Positions 53,647-62,042 of a stretch of DNA of 64,000 nt are shown in pieces. Position 1 is the first letter of the stretch; every line of letters begins with the position of its first letter. The notes beneath the pieces were generated by a model, which was not told where the DNA came from, searched no databases, and was given only the letters and a program-made list of their open reading frames with translations. Source of the DNA: Bdellovibrionia bacterium (lineage in GTDB: Bacteria; Bdellovibrionota; Bdellovibrionia; Bdellovibrionales; JAGQZY01); NCBI GenBank assembly GCA_030424715.1, contig JAUHWH010000008.1:79665-143664 (forward strand), given 5' to 3'. A program made the position numbers and the translations under genes.

Positions 53647-56321
53647 AATTTGTTCCAATCGCAAGTTTCACATATCTTAAGGTCACCCTGATGAGGGCTT
53701 GGATCGATCTCACCGTCCGAAATACTTTTGATAATTTTTGCCACAAGGGCCTTTGTCTCGGCCAACAGCTTATCAAGGTCGTCTCGAGTCATTTTTTTGG
53801 AGGGTAAAAAGTCTGAAGAGGCTTCGGCAATAGCAAACCCCTTACTACGCTCCAAGGTTTTTAAAACGTAATAGAAGGCCCCCACCACATTGTGAGGCGT
53901 GCCATCAAGAGCCCCCTCAATCAAAGCAATGGCGTAGAGCGCTAGTTGAATTTTACCATTTTTTATCCAAGACCCAAACTGAGTGAGCCCCGCATCTGAT
54001 GATTTATAGTCGATCAAGACGAGTTGGTTTTGGTCGTTTTGATCGATACGATCAATCACCCCTCGAAATGGGATCCCCTCGGTGGGATGAAAATGGAAAG
54101 ACTCATTGTCATCACATCGAATGTGGGTTTTCAAAAACTTTTCAACAGCGAGAGTTTCGGTGTTCGGGTATTGGTTGCGCCACTGGACCTCCTTTTTAAC
54201 AAAGGCTGTCGTCAACTGAGCATAAAAGGGACGCAAGAAGTTCCAAATCTCCTGAGAGTAGACTTCAAGGGCCACATCGTTTCGAGCCCGATCGACCAAT
54301 TCAAGGACCTCGGAATCCTGCAATGCAAATTTCTTTTCAGACACCACCAGCTCACAAATTCGATGCAACAAGCGGCCCCGAGACATGGAGTCAATATCCA
54401 GGTCTAAGATGGGGTCTTGCGCGAGGTGCAATGACTTACGAGCAAACAGTTTAAAAGGGCATTTGAAATACTCCTCTAAAGAAGAAGCCGACAGTGACAA
54501 ATCGGTAAAGGGCACTGGCCCGGTGGCCAGCTCGCCTCGGTCTCGCTTGATTCCTTGCTCACAGAGGGTTGCAACTTCCTCACTGTGATTGAGGTCTGAT
54601 CCAGGATCATACAACTTGACCTGGTCCCAGCGAGTGTTGCTGACGGCATCCAATTGAAAACTATGGTTTTCTGCCATGGCGCCCTGCAACCAATACAGTG
54701 ATGGCGATTGAAACTGCCCAGAAAAATTGGTTTCACTGACCAGAAGGATCACTTCATCCCACTGTTTTTTATCGAACCAGTGCAGTTGCTCTACCACCTT
54801 ACGGCGATCGGCATGGGGTAGGTTAAAACCGAAATTTATTTTAATGGATTCAATGTCCGTCCAGTGCAAGGCGGTATCATGGGTGTCCGTAAGATCGTCT
54901 TCGGCGAGCCCTAAAATGATAGCTTTTTGCACAGTCACGTTATCGGCCGCTGCTAAGGGGAGGACATGAATTCCCTCGGAGTCGGCTTCGCAGATTTTCT
55001 TTTCATTACGCGCAAAGTAGTTTTCAAAAAACTCAAGCCACTTCTCTCGAGTCAAAGTCTCTGACAGATAAAAAATATCGTCTAACTCTTCAACAATAGT
55101 TTCAAGACTGCTCTGAGTTGATTTTGACATCAATGAAAAAGCCCACTCAAAGAAGGTTGCAAAATCCACTGCCTCATCTTGCTCTATGATAGTCGGCACG
55201 CTTTCGGCCACCACTGAGCGGCGGGCATAGTCAGACACATCGTACACATTACTAAAGAGACCTTGAAAGCTGTGGTATTCAATCACCGGGCTTTCAACAT
55301 CTGAAAATAGAATTTGCTCGCCGTCACCCTTTTGGTGCTTTTTGAGAGCTGTGCGCATTTTCGACAACCATGTCTGAAAGACAGGAAGCTGAGATAAAGG
55401 GGTGGTTACAGATTTCTGCACAGGAATGCCCTCAACAAGCAGATGCTCATAAAGGGTTGGCCAATAATTTTCGATGCGAGGAGAGACAATAACAATGTCT
55501 TGCGGTCTTAAACCTTGATCTAACCACTCTCGGGTGGCGGCCACAGCCTCTTTCACCTCAGCCAGCATCGACGGCATCAATCTGTAGTGGCGTTGTCGCG
55601 GCGCTGGTTCCATGTTGATTTCTTGGGGTTGGCAACGGCTCAATAGGGCTTGGTAGACCTCTTTGTCTTTCTCATGGGCCGGGACAATGACTGTGACATC
55701 TTGCACACGACTTAAATTTAGCAGAAGCTCACTTTCAACATCATCGATGTCTAGGCCCAGATCCACCAGATAAGGAGTGTCTGCGATCATCGGTAACTCT
55801 TGGTTGAGCAAGACCCCCTTCATCCACTCTTGGGGAATAATCTTGAGTTGCAGAAGTTTCTCCCACAGTCGTTGGCCCATTTCATACCAGTCGGCCCAAC
55901 GCTCTTTGGCCTCTTCTTTTTCAGAAAACCACTGCTCCATCACGTCTTCACCCTGAAAGTGACTGAGAAGAGGCAGGATCTGACCCATAGTTTGATAGGC
56001 TCGCCCACAATCTTTTTGGGACAATTTAAGAGGATGGCTTTTCAGTATTTCCGCCATCCATTTTTCAATTAAAAACTTTGCAATGTCCGGAGCCAAAGGT
56101 TGCCACTCTGGATCATTCATCAGAAGCAGCCTTTGCCAGAGTTCACTGGCGCGCAGCACTCGGTCTGTGTGAATGATGGGGCCCTTGTTTTCAATTAAGA
56201 GATTTTGGATCCAAAACTTGCTTTCTAAACTATTGACGATCCAAAACCCATCACTGTCTAAATGATCAGCAAACACCTGTCGTTTTTGATCGGGACTCTC
56301 GAGAATCAAACATTGTAGCAT
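53619..56321 (-). CDS. addB: AddB-like nuclease with iron-sulfur cysteines
   Basis: Partner of AddA. The C-terminal nuclease domain starts near SASSLEEYFKCPFKLFARKS, and the RecB-type nuclease core is FRGVIDRIDQNDQNQLVLID followed by YKSSD. A CETCDWNKLC motif (C-x2-C-x5-C) near the end, with the Cys of FKCPF, gives the four ligands of the AddB [4Fe-4S] cluster. No Walker A is visible at the N-terminus, so its helicase half is probably inactive. 900 residues. Overlaps addA and lies 77 bp downstream of a barrel gene on the same strand. Confidence 0.88.
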   Translation of the reverse strand: MLQCLILESPDQKRQVFADHLDSDGFWIVNSLESKFWIQNLLIENKGPIIHTDRVLRASELWQRLLLMNDPEWQPLAPDIAKFLIEKWMAEILKSHPLKLSQKDCGRAYQTMGQILPLLSHFQGEDVMEQWFSEKEEAKERWADWYEMGQRLWEKLLQLKIIPQEWMKGVLLNQELPMIADTPYLVDLGLDIDDVESELLLNLSRVQDVTVIVPAHEKDKEVYQALLSRCQPQEINMEPAPRQRHYRLMPSMLAEVKEAVAATREWLDQGLRPQDIVIVSPRIENYWPTLYEHLLVEGIPVQKSVTTPLSQLPVFQTWLSKMRTALKKHQKGDGEQILFSDVESPVIEYHSFQGLFSNVYDVSDYARRSVVAESVPTIIEQDEAVDFATFFEWAFSLMSKSTQSSLETIVEELDDIFYLSETLTREKWLEFFENYFARNEKKICEADSEGIHVLPLAAADNVTVQKAIILGLAEDDLTDTHDTALHWTDIESIKINFGFNLPHADRRKVVEQLHWFDKKQWDEVILLVSETNFSGQFQSPSLYWLQGAMAENHSFQLDAVSNTRWDQVKLYDPGSDLNHSEEVATLCEQGIKRDRGELATGPVPFTDLSLSASSLEEYFKCPFKLFARKSLHLAQDPILDLDIDSMSRGRLLHRICELVVSEKKFALQDSEVLELVDRARNDVALEVYSQEIWNFLRPFYAQLTTAFVKKEVQWRNQYPNTETLAVEKFLKTHIRCDDNESFHFHPTEGIPFRGVIDRIDQNDQNQLVLIDYKSSDAGLTQFGSWIKNGKIQLALYAIALIEGALDGTPHNVVGAFYYVLKTLERSKGFAIAEASSDFLPSKKMTRDDLDKLLAETKALVAKIIKSISDGEIDPSPHQGDLKICETCDWNKLCRNPALSQ

Positions 56322-56398
56322 GCAGCCACGCTAGCATAAAACCGATGCCCGCACCGCAACTATCGAGGAGAGCCCCAATTAAGACCCACCGCAGAACC

Positions 56399-57514
56399 TT
56401 AACGTCGTAATTTTCGATTGTGATTTTTAGTACTTGGACGAGACATTTTGAAGAGAGAAAAGCTCCCTGGATCAATTCCAAATTCAAAAGAAAACTGAAC
56501 CATGTACCGACGATCTTCGAGCTGCCCAGGGTAGGCCCCTAATTCAACACCGTAGGAGGCCGCGTCCACTCGAAAAATCCAAAGATCAAAGCTGGCGCCC
56601 ACAGTGTAATACCCTTGGTTGAACCCACCTCGCACATCAAGTAAGGGCCAACTGAACTCAATGCCCATATTGATTTTCTTACCGAGCTGCTGGTTGCCAT
56701 CATTCAGAAAACGAAAATCAATAGCGGGTCGGATATCCATAAACAAGCTCTCATAATTGAGGCCCACACCTAAGATTTGCTCCTGTTGCACAGGCTCAGG
56801 AGCCACCGATCCGGCTGTGGCTTCAAAACTGGTGTTACCCATGTCTCGCCAGGTAAAAGCAATGGTTGGATTAAGACCTCCAGGAAAAGTAAATGTGGCG
56901 CCCCAATCAAAAGCATAACCCACACCAGAGCGATTGAGTTCATTTTGGATGGTCTCTGGATCAAGAGTCGCAATCGTCGAAACCCCGATGGGAACATTGC
57001 CCCCTGTACGAGCAACCCTTCGCGCCTGTAAGCCCAACTGTAAAAACTTGGGGACGAGATCAAAGCCCGCCCCGGCAACAAAGCCGTAATCCACGCGATA
57101 AAACGAATCAATATTGGGAAACACGGGGTTGTTGACCTGAAAGTTACCATCTAAGACCCCGTAGGCGCCAAAAGCGAAGCCACCAAAACTGAGAAGGGAC
57201 TTTGCACCGGTAAACAACGTAATGTCTTCGCCGTAAAGATCGTTAATGATCTCATTCACATCACTGGAGTCTTCGGCGATATCTAAAAATCTTTGATAAG
57301 AGTCGATGGCATTAGTCCCTAAGCCAGGATCCAAGATGGTCCAACGAAAGCCACCCATTTTCGCGAGGCCTGCGGGGTTATAAAAAATAGCATCACTGTT
57401 GTTGACCACTGCCGTATAAGCATTGCCCATCCCCAGGGCACGAGTGGACAAACCGATGTCTGCGGCATCCACCTGGGTTGAAATCAAAATGAAGAAAACA
57501 AAAATACTTTTCAT
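56399..57514 (-). CDS. outer-membrane beta-barrel protein, paralogue 1 (PorV/FadL-like)
   Basis: The track ORF (57775) begins far too early; the ATG at 57514 follows AAGGA by about 6 nt and starts a signal peptide ending QVDA. The mature N-terminus has the family hallmark RALGMGNAYTAVVNNSDAIF then YNPAGLAK, typical of UPF0164/PorV- and FadL-type barrels. The C-terminal part repeats GxxxGFNQGYYTVGASFDLW and VDAASYGVELGAYPG, then a DRRYMVQFSF strand. This protein continues about 25 residues beyond that strand with a basic tail (KNHNRKLRR). Seven bases downstream of the lipoprotein gene, and very similar in build to two other barrels here. Confidence 0.82.
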   Translation of the reverse strand: MKSIFVFFILISTQVDAADIGLSTRALGMGNAYTAVVNNSDAIFYNPAGLAKMGGFRWTILDPGLGTNAIDSYQRFLDIAEDSSDVNEIINDLYGEDITLFTGAKSLLSFGGFAFGAYGVLDGNFQVNNPVFPNIDSFYRVDYGFVAGAGFDLVPKFLQLGLQARRVARTGGNVPIGVSTIATLDPETIQNELNRSGVGYAFDWGATFTFPGGLNPTIAFTWRDMGNTSFEATAGSVAPEPVQQEQILGVGLNYESLFMDIRPAIDFRFLNDGNQQLGKKINMGIEFSWPLLDVRGGFNQGYYTVGASFDLWIFRVDAASYGVELGAYPGQLEDRRYMVQFSFEFGIDPGSFSLFKMSRPSTKNHNRKLRR

Positions 57515-57521
57515 CACATCC

Positions 57522-58334
57522 TTAAGGGCAGCTCGGGTTAGCGACAGCGCAAGTTGTAAAATCGTTGCCACCGCAAGAGTCGATCCCAATATCACTGGAC
57601 CCAATTGCGTAGCGCAGAGCTTGCACCTGGTTCGCGGTAAAGACAGAGGGGTCGGTGGCGTTGCAATAGACCGCCAAATTGGGGTCCGCATCACAAATGG
57701 CTTGCACATCGTCGAGGGCATCGGCTGTACCAAAGCTCGTTCCGATGCCAGCAAAACTTTTAATAACCACAGCAAGACTGGCTCCGACCTCGCGAACTAA
57801 ATCATCGGGTAAATCATTGACATCACATTGGTCAAAGCCCGCATCGGCAGACCCATCGTCGTCAGCGTCGGCGCGGCTGGATAAAATCACCCCCACCTTG
57901 GCCAAACCATTAAAGGCAGCCAGTAGGTTTTCATCGCCGTTGCGAACGGCTTCGTCTCCAATACCCAAGAGAGAACGTTCAGCGACCACACAATCCGCCT
58001 CATTGCCCTCCGCCGCTCCTGGAAATGCCGCCATGAGGGCAGCAAAAATTGTGGCCGAACCAACGTTTTGCATATTATTGAGCAAGGTTAAAAACACCAG
58101 GCCACAGCGTCCGGCATAGGCGGAGGCGTAGATCGGGATCCGATCACGATCAGCAATAAAGCTGGCATCCAGACTCTCCAAAAGATCAATAGCTAATGCG
58201 AAATTACCGGAATTGATTTCTCGCTTGGCTTGAAAAAACTTGGCCTCATTGGTGTCTTTGTCAGCGATCTCGTCGAATATGTTTTTACTACAAGAGGACA
58301 GAACCAAAAGAAGGGGTAGGATGTATTTTTTCAT
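57522..58334 (-). CDS. predicted lipoprotein between two barrel genes
   Basis: Lipobox LSSC at residue 15. The mature protein (about 256 residues) is helical, opening with a TPR-like segment (EAKFFQAKREINSGNFALAI), followed by a region with six or more cysteines and a C-terminal CAVANPSCP. A DADDDGSADAGFDQCD stretch could bind calcium. GAGG precedes the ATG. One base separates it from the upstream barrel gene, and 7 from the downstream one, so barrel-lipoprotein-barrel is an operon. Function unknown. Confidence 0.75.
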   Translation of the reverse strand: MKKYILPLLLVLSSCSKNIFDEIADKDTNEAKFFQAKREINSGNFALAIDLLESLDASFIADRDRIPIYASAYAGRCGLVFLTLLNNMQNVGSATIFAALMAAFPGAAEGNEADCVVAERSLLGIGDEAVRNGDENLLAAFNGLAKVGVILSSRADADDDGSADAGFDQCDVNDLPDDLVREVGASLAVVIKSFAGIGTSFGTADALDDVQAICDADPNLAVYCNATDPSVFTANQVQALRYAIGSSDIGIDSCGGNDFTTCAVANPSCP

Positions 58335-58335
58335 A

Positions 58336-59400
58336 TCAAAACCTCACCGCAAATTTTAAGGTCACCCGTCGATCTCGATCGGTGAAAGTCCCGAACGTGA
58401 CGGGTTCTGAATAGGTCGCGGCCTGAAACTGCATAAGGCCGGTGGAATACTCCATGCCCGCGGTCCAGTCATTTTCGTGGTACCCGGCTCTAAAAAAATA
58501 GGCGTCCCAGATATTCACCTCGGTGCCTATGTGGAGGCGATCCATATGATCATCGACATTTTCAGTGTCATCGATGCCTGTGTACTCGACAGTGAGAACA
58601 CCTCGCGACTGCTTGCCGTAAATAGGAAATGCCGCGACGGCCACATCAATACTTTGATCAACGACTCTCGGCGTGCCGTTAACACCATTGCCAAAAGCTC
58701 CACCACCAGCTGTGAAGGATGTGTGTCCGATGTCTCGAACATAGACCGTCAAAGTGGGTAGCCACTGCCATGGCGCAGCTAAGGTCAAACCGCTATCAAC
58801 ACCGATCCCCATGCCCTCTGAGGCCATGGCACCAATGGTCAGCGAGTCCGTTGCCGGATTGCGACTGCCAAAAAATTCGGTGCGATTGATCAGGCGCCCC
58901 GCAAAACCAAATTTGATACGGCCGCCCCAAAAACGCATATTGTACGCCAGGTTCAATGAGTAATCGTTTTGATAGTTATAATCCATACTGCCGTCGGCGT
59001 TGCGCTTGGCGAGAACTTCGTAGCGTCCCAACAGGCCAATTCCAAAATTGGGCAAAACAATGGAGGGGAACATTTGTGCCTTGAAGTAGTAGGGCTCACC
59101 GACATTGTCATCTTGTTGATCATACAGACCTTGAGGATCAATGGCTCCGATGCCCGCCGTTCCGACGAGGGTGTCGGCCCCACCAGAACTACCGGTGATT
59201 TCGGGGTCTAAAATTGTGAAAAAGTAGTCTCTTAAGCGCCCCAATCCATTGGGGTTGGATAGCACAGCCGTTTCATCATTGGCCACGGCGATACTCGCAC
59301 CGCCCATTCCCATTTGGCGAACACCACGATAGAACTCAAAGTCTGCCTTCGCCAAGGCTACGTTAGTGATGCACAATATGATTGTTAATACTTTTCCCAT
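58336..59400 (-). CDS. outer-membrane beta-barrel protein, paralogue 2
   Basis: Signal peptide at about residues 1-17 (ending ALA). The N-terminus has the same hallmark as paralogues 1 and 3 (RQMGMGGASIAVANDETAVL then SNPNGL). It ends VTLKFAVRF, a typical barrel-closing strand. The family C-terminal motif appears as RAGYHENDWTAGMEYSTGL and ATYSEPVTFGTFTDRDRR. GGAAGAGG precedes the ATG. First gene of the minus-strand barrel-lipoprotein-barrel operon that may run on into addBA. Divergent from the 59620 lipoprotein. Confidence 0.82.
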   Translation of the reverse strand: MGKVLTIILCITNVALAKADFEFYRGVRQMGMGGASIAVANDETAVLSNPNGLGRLRDYFFTILDPEITGSSGGADTLVGTAGIGAIDPQGLYDQQDDNVGEPYYFKAQMFPSIVLPNFGIGLLGRYEVLAKRNADGSMDYNYQNDYSLNLAYNMRFWGGRIKFGFAGRLINRTEFFGSRNPATDSLTIGAMASEGMGIGVDSGLTLAAPWQWLPTLTVYVRDIGHTSFTAGGGAFGNGVNGTPRVVDQSIDVAVAAFPIYGKQSRGVLTVEYTGIDDTENVDDHMDRLHIGTEVNIWDAYFFRAGYHENDWTAGMEYSTGLMQFQAATYSEPVTFGTFTDRDRRVTLKFAVRF

Positions 59401-59559
59401 GACCTCTTCCTTGAAGTTCCATGTCCTAATCGGCGGTTTTTTGTATCAACTTGAGAAAAATTGTAAGACTCGCCAACACTGGATTTTGGTCTGGCACAAT
59501 TGCAGGTTTCGAAGCCCCTGTGCTGGGACACGGACCGAGGATGGGGTCATGAGAAATCC

Positions 59560-59589
59560 TTGGCCAGAGCCTCTGGTCTTCATTATAAT
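59560..59589 (+). promoter_or_regulatory. promoter of the 59620 lipoprotein gene
   Basis: TTGGCC (4/6), 18-bp spacer, perfect TATAAT. The start is about 30 nt beyond, with GGAGG in the leader, so this is a normal leadered promoter. Confidence 0.6.
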
Positions 59590-59619
59590 GATATATCAAG
59601 AAAATTCAGCGGAGGAATT

Positions 59620-60339
59620 ATGATCAGGCTTATTGGCGGCATTATCACAGGCTTAGCACTTTTTTTCATCACGGGATGCGAAGACAAACAAGAATCAAAA
59701 CTCTTTGAAGCCCAGGTTTGCCTCGATCGCGCCACTCCTCAAACAGCACTGAGTTGCTCCGATCTTGTTGCCGGGCAAACCTCAAAACGAGCCTATGTTA
59801 TCGTGTGTTCAGCGCGCTTTCTTGCCAGGGGCTTGGACGAAACCAAAATCGTGGCCGCCCTTGAGCAGATCAGTAAAGAGGGCGGGACTAACCCCACATC
59901 CACAGCCATCGCCAATTTGGCTGTGATGAATGATGCTGAAAACCCAACAGCCTATGATCCGACCTTCGCACAAGACACTCTCACGGCCTGTAACCTGACA
60001 GAGTCACCGGGATTGATTGCTCTTGCGAGCTTTTCATCCATTGCCACCACAGTGGGTGGCTTGGCCTCGGCGGAGTCATGCATTGATGCCTCGCCTGCAT
60101 CAGGCGAGCCCTTCACCGTCGATCAAGCCTGCATGCAAACCCAGATCGGCTTAACTGGTTCCACCGGTGATGCCACGACCATTGGACAAACAGCGGTGGC
60201 AAACCAGCAAATTCTGTGCGGCACCGATGGTATCTTTAAGGGGAAGTCTTTTTGCACCGACCTGGATGCAGCGATCGCTGCTGGCGGTACGGCTGACACC
60301 ATCGGCGATGCCATTTTAAATGGGATCAAAGGGGACTGA
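59620..60339 (+). CDS. predicted lipoprotein, Cys-rich
   Basis: The track start (59500) lies upstream of the promoter; the ATG at 59620 follows GGAGG by 4 nt. Lipobox FITGC. The mature protein (about 220 residues, Ala/Thr-rich) contains many cysteines spaced like VCLDRATPQTALSC, VCSAR, TACNL, ESCIDA, QACMQ, LCGTD and FCTDL. Its first 60 residues align loosely in pattern with the 57522 lipoprotein (F-x-A-x2 ... A ... L). It lies divergent from barrel paralogue 2. Eight bases separate it from the next gene. Confidence 0.75.
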   Translation: MIRLIGGIITGLALFFITGCEDKQESKLFEAQVCLDRATPQTALSCSDLVAGQTSKRAYVIVCSARFLARGLDETKIVAALEQISKEGGTNPTSTAIANLAVMNDAENPTAYDPTFAQDTLTACNLTESPGLIALASFSSIATTVGGLASAESCIDASPASGEPFTVDQACMQTQIGLTGSTGDATTIGQTAVANQQILCGTDGIFKGKSFCTDLDAAIAAGGTADTIGDAILNGIKGD

Positions 60340-60346
60340 GTAGGCA

Positions 60347-61201
60347 ATGCGAAGGCCTTGTTCATTCATTTATTGTATACTTATGGCGTTTTCTATTCAG
60401 GGCAACGCCACTTCTTTTTCTGCAGATTTTCAACAAGAGCTGATTGATTATCATGTCGCTCTAAACAATAAATTTCACAAAAGCCCAAAAGCTTTTGTTG
60501 AACACGCTCCGTTCTCCTCCAACGAAAAAGTGGCCCTTCGCAGTTGGCTTGATAAAAAGCCAGCGACGAGCCTCCCTCTTTTGAAGAAACAAAACCACGG
60601 CTTTCAGTTTTGGCATCAAGGTCAACGAATTGTTGTGAAGTTCAAAGATCGCAGCACTTACGTTAATAATATTAAAATACCGCCGATGGGCAACCGCAAT
60701 GTCATGCAAAGACTGCAGGTCCTTAAAGCAGCACTCGCCCCCCTCTACAAAAGAAAGACCGAACACGCTCTGCTCGCCTGGCTGTTGCCAAGAGCCTTCG
60801 CCGAAAGCGAATCCAATGTTTTGTACCGCAATAACCGATCGTGGTGGCAATTTTTTCAAGATAAACATCCCATCAACCGCGTCGACACCTCTCAAGGCAA
60901 CGCGTGGACCCAAGGTGCGGGCCGCAACATGCGCGGACATATCGGCACCCAACGCTTTGGAGGCATCAGACTGTGGTGGAACAAATCGAAGGCCCGTTGG
61001 CATGCCTTTGTCAACAACGAGAAGGTGGTGGTGGCGCTCGACACCGCCCATGAATACACCATCGAAAGCGCGGTGATGGCCGCAGACTATCTGGTAGGAA
61101 TGTACTGGCACCAGCTCGACAAACCCGAGACCACCCGCCGCATGATCCAAAAGAACATTGAAAGGGGCTGGCAAGAGAGCCCTGCTGCCGCTTCCCAATA
61201 A
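60347..61201 (+). CDS. secreted protein of unknown function, 284 residues
   Basis: N-terminal signal peptide (about residues 1-21, ending GNA). The rest is basic and rich in Trp/His/Lys, with no recognised domain. A region near residues 155-215 (RSWWQFFQDKHPINRVDTSQ and GAGRNMRGHIGTQRFGGIRL) is distinctive. It is 8 bp after the Cys-rich lipoprotein gene and likely co-transcribed. Only a weak ribosome site. The hairpin at its 3' end has its T tract on the minus strand and may serve rpsD more than this gene. Confidence 0.65.
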   Translation: MRRPCSFIYCILMAFSIQGNATSFSADFQQELIDYHVALNNKFHKSPKAFVEHAPFSSNEKVALRSWLDKKPATSLPLLKKQNHGFQFWHQGQRIVVKFKDRSTYVNNIKIPPMGNRNVMQRLQVLKAALAPLYKRKTEHALLAWLLPRAFAESESNVLYRNNRSWWQFFQDKHPINRVDTSQGNAWTQGAGRNMRGHIGTQRFGGIRLWWNKSKARWHAFVNNEKVVVALDTAHEYTIESAVMAADYLVGMYWHQLDKPETTRRMIQKNIERGWQESPAAASQ

Positions 61202-61230
61202 AAAAAGCCTAAGTTAATAAACTTAGGCTT
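61200..61230 (-). terminator. Rho-independent terminator of rpsD
   Basis: Perfect 10-bp stem AGCCTAAGTT / AACTTAGGCT with a 4-nt loop; minus-strand read-out ends in seven T. The plus strand has only TTCTC after it, so it is stronger for rpsD. Confidence 0.85.
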
Positions 61231-61262
61231 CTCGTGCTCACAGATCGACGGGTTGTCGAAAT

Positions 61263-61895
61263 CTATACAGAGCGTAGTGAATAATACTCGGCAAAAAGAT
61301 TGGTATTAAAACCAAAAGGAACATGCTCAATGCTCGGAAGATCTTTAATGGTTCCGACCACTTTACCTTCTTTTTCAGCCTTCTCCATATAATCAGGAGT
61401 GTCTAAACGAGGAGCATCTTGGCATTGGATAACCACTTGATGCTCATAGGACTTATCTTTAAGCGAAATAACATCGCCAACTTTAAGAACTGCTGATCCC
61501 ACATCGACTTTTTTACCGTTAACAAAAACATGGCCGTGACTCACAAGCTGACGAGCCGCACGGATGCTAGGAGCAAACCCTAAACGAAAGACAGAATTGT
61601 CGAGACGAAGCTCAAGAAGACTGGCCAGCGCACTGATCCAGTTTTTTGTGGCGTTACCACGCTTGGCATCTCGGATAAAGCGACGCAATTGCTTTTCGCG
61701 AAGACCATAGTGGAACATCACTTTTTGCTTTTCTTCTAACTGTAAAGCGTAGTTTGAGAATTTCTTTCTTTTGTTACCGGCTTCGCCTGGGGGATAAGGA
61801 CGTCTCTCGAGAGCACCTGGCTTTCCTAGTCCAGGAAGCTCAGTGCCGAGGCGGCGTTGAATGCGAAAACGGGCTTTGCTTTTATCTTTGCTCAT
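61263..61895 (-). CDS. rpsD: 30S ribosomal protein S4
   Basis: Primary 16S rRNA-binding protein of the small subunit. The N-terminal part has ERRPYPPGEAGNKRKKFSNY and QLEEKQKVMFHYGL. The S4 RNA-binding domain reads ELRLDNSVFRLGFAPSIRAA then RQLVSHGHVFVNGKKVDV. No zinc-binding cysteines in the N-terminus, i.e. the zinc-free form. 210 residues. The ATG at 61895 matches the usual MSK-type start; the track's GTG is upstream. It stands alone rather than next to rpsM/rpsK/rpoA. Confidence 0.93.
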   Translation of the reverse strand: MSKDKSKARFRIQRRLGTELPGLGKPGALERRPYPPGEAGNKRKKFSNYALQLEEKQKVMFHYGLREKQLRRFIRDAKRGNATKNWISALASLLELRLDNSVFRLGFAPSIRAARQLVSHGHVFVNGKKVDVGSAVLKVGDVISLKDKSYEHQVVIQCQDAPRLDTPDYMEKAEKEGKVVGTIKDLPSIEHVPFGFNTNLFAEYYSLRSV

Positions 61896-61930
61896 AGTAG
61901 TGACCACTCCAAATTGTTTTAAAGTGGTGT

Positions 61931-61959
61931 TTTATTGCATAGATGCCATGAGATGTCAC
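61931..61959 (-). promoter_or_regulatory. promoter of rpsD
   Basis: Minus strand: GTGACA (5/6), 17-bp spacer, AATAAA (4/6). The leader is about 29 nt and contains a GGAG. Confidence 0.4.
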
Positions 61960-61971
61960 ATAAAAAATAGC

Positions 61972-62006
61972 AAAAAGAAGCGGGGCCTTCCATTTCTGGA
62001 GGCCCC
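61972..62006 (-). terminator. terminator of barrel paralogue 3
   Basis: GC-rich stem GGGGCCTCC / GGAAGGCCCC (one bulged base) followed on the minus strand by CTTCTTTTTG. It separates the barrel gene from the rpsD promoter. Confidence 0.7.
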
Positions 62007-62042
62007 GGCAACGACGTTTAAGTATTTGTATTTATTGGTTTA

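Noticed and set aside
60461-61198. 245-residue minus-strand ORF opposite the 60347 protein
   Set aside because: The plus-strand frame has a signal peptide and operon spacing; the minus frame is its antisense shadow.
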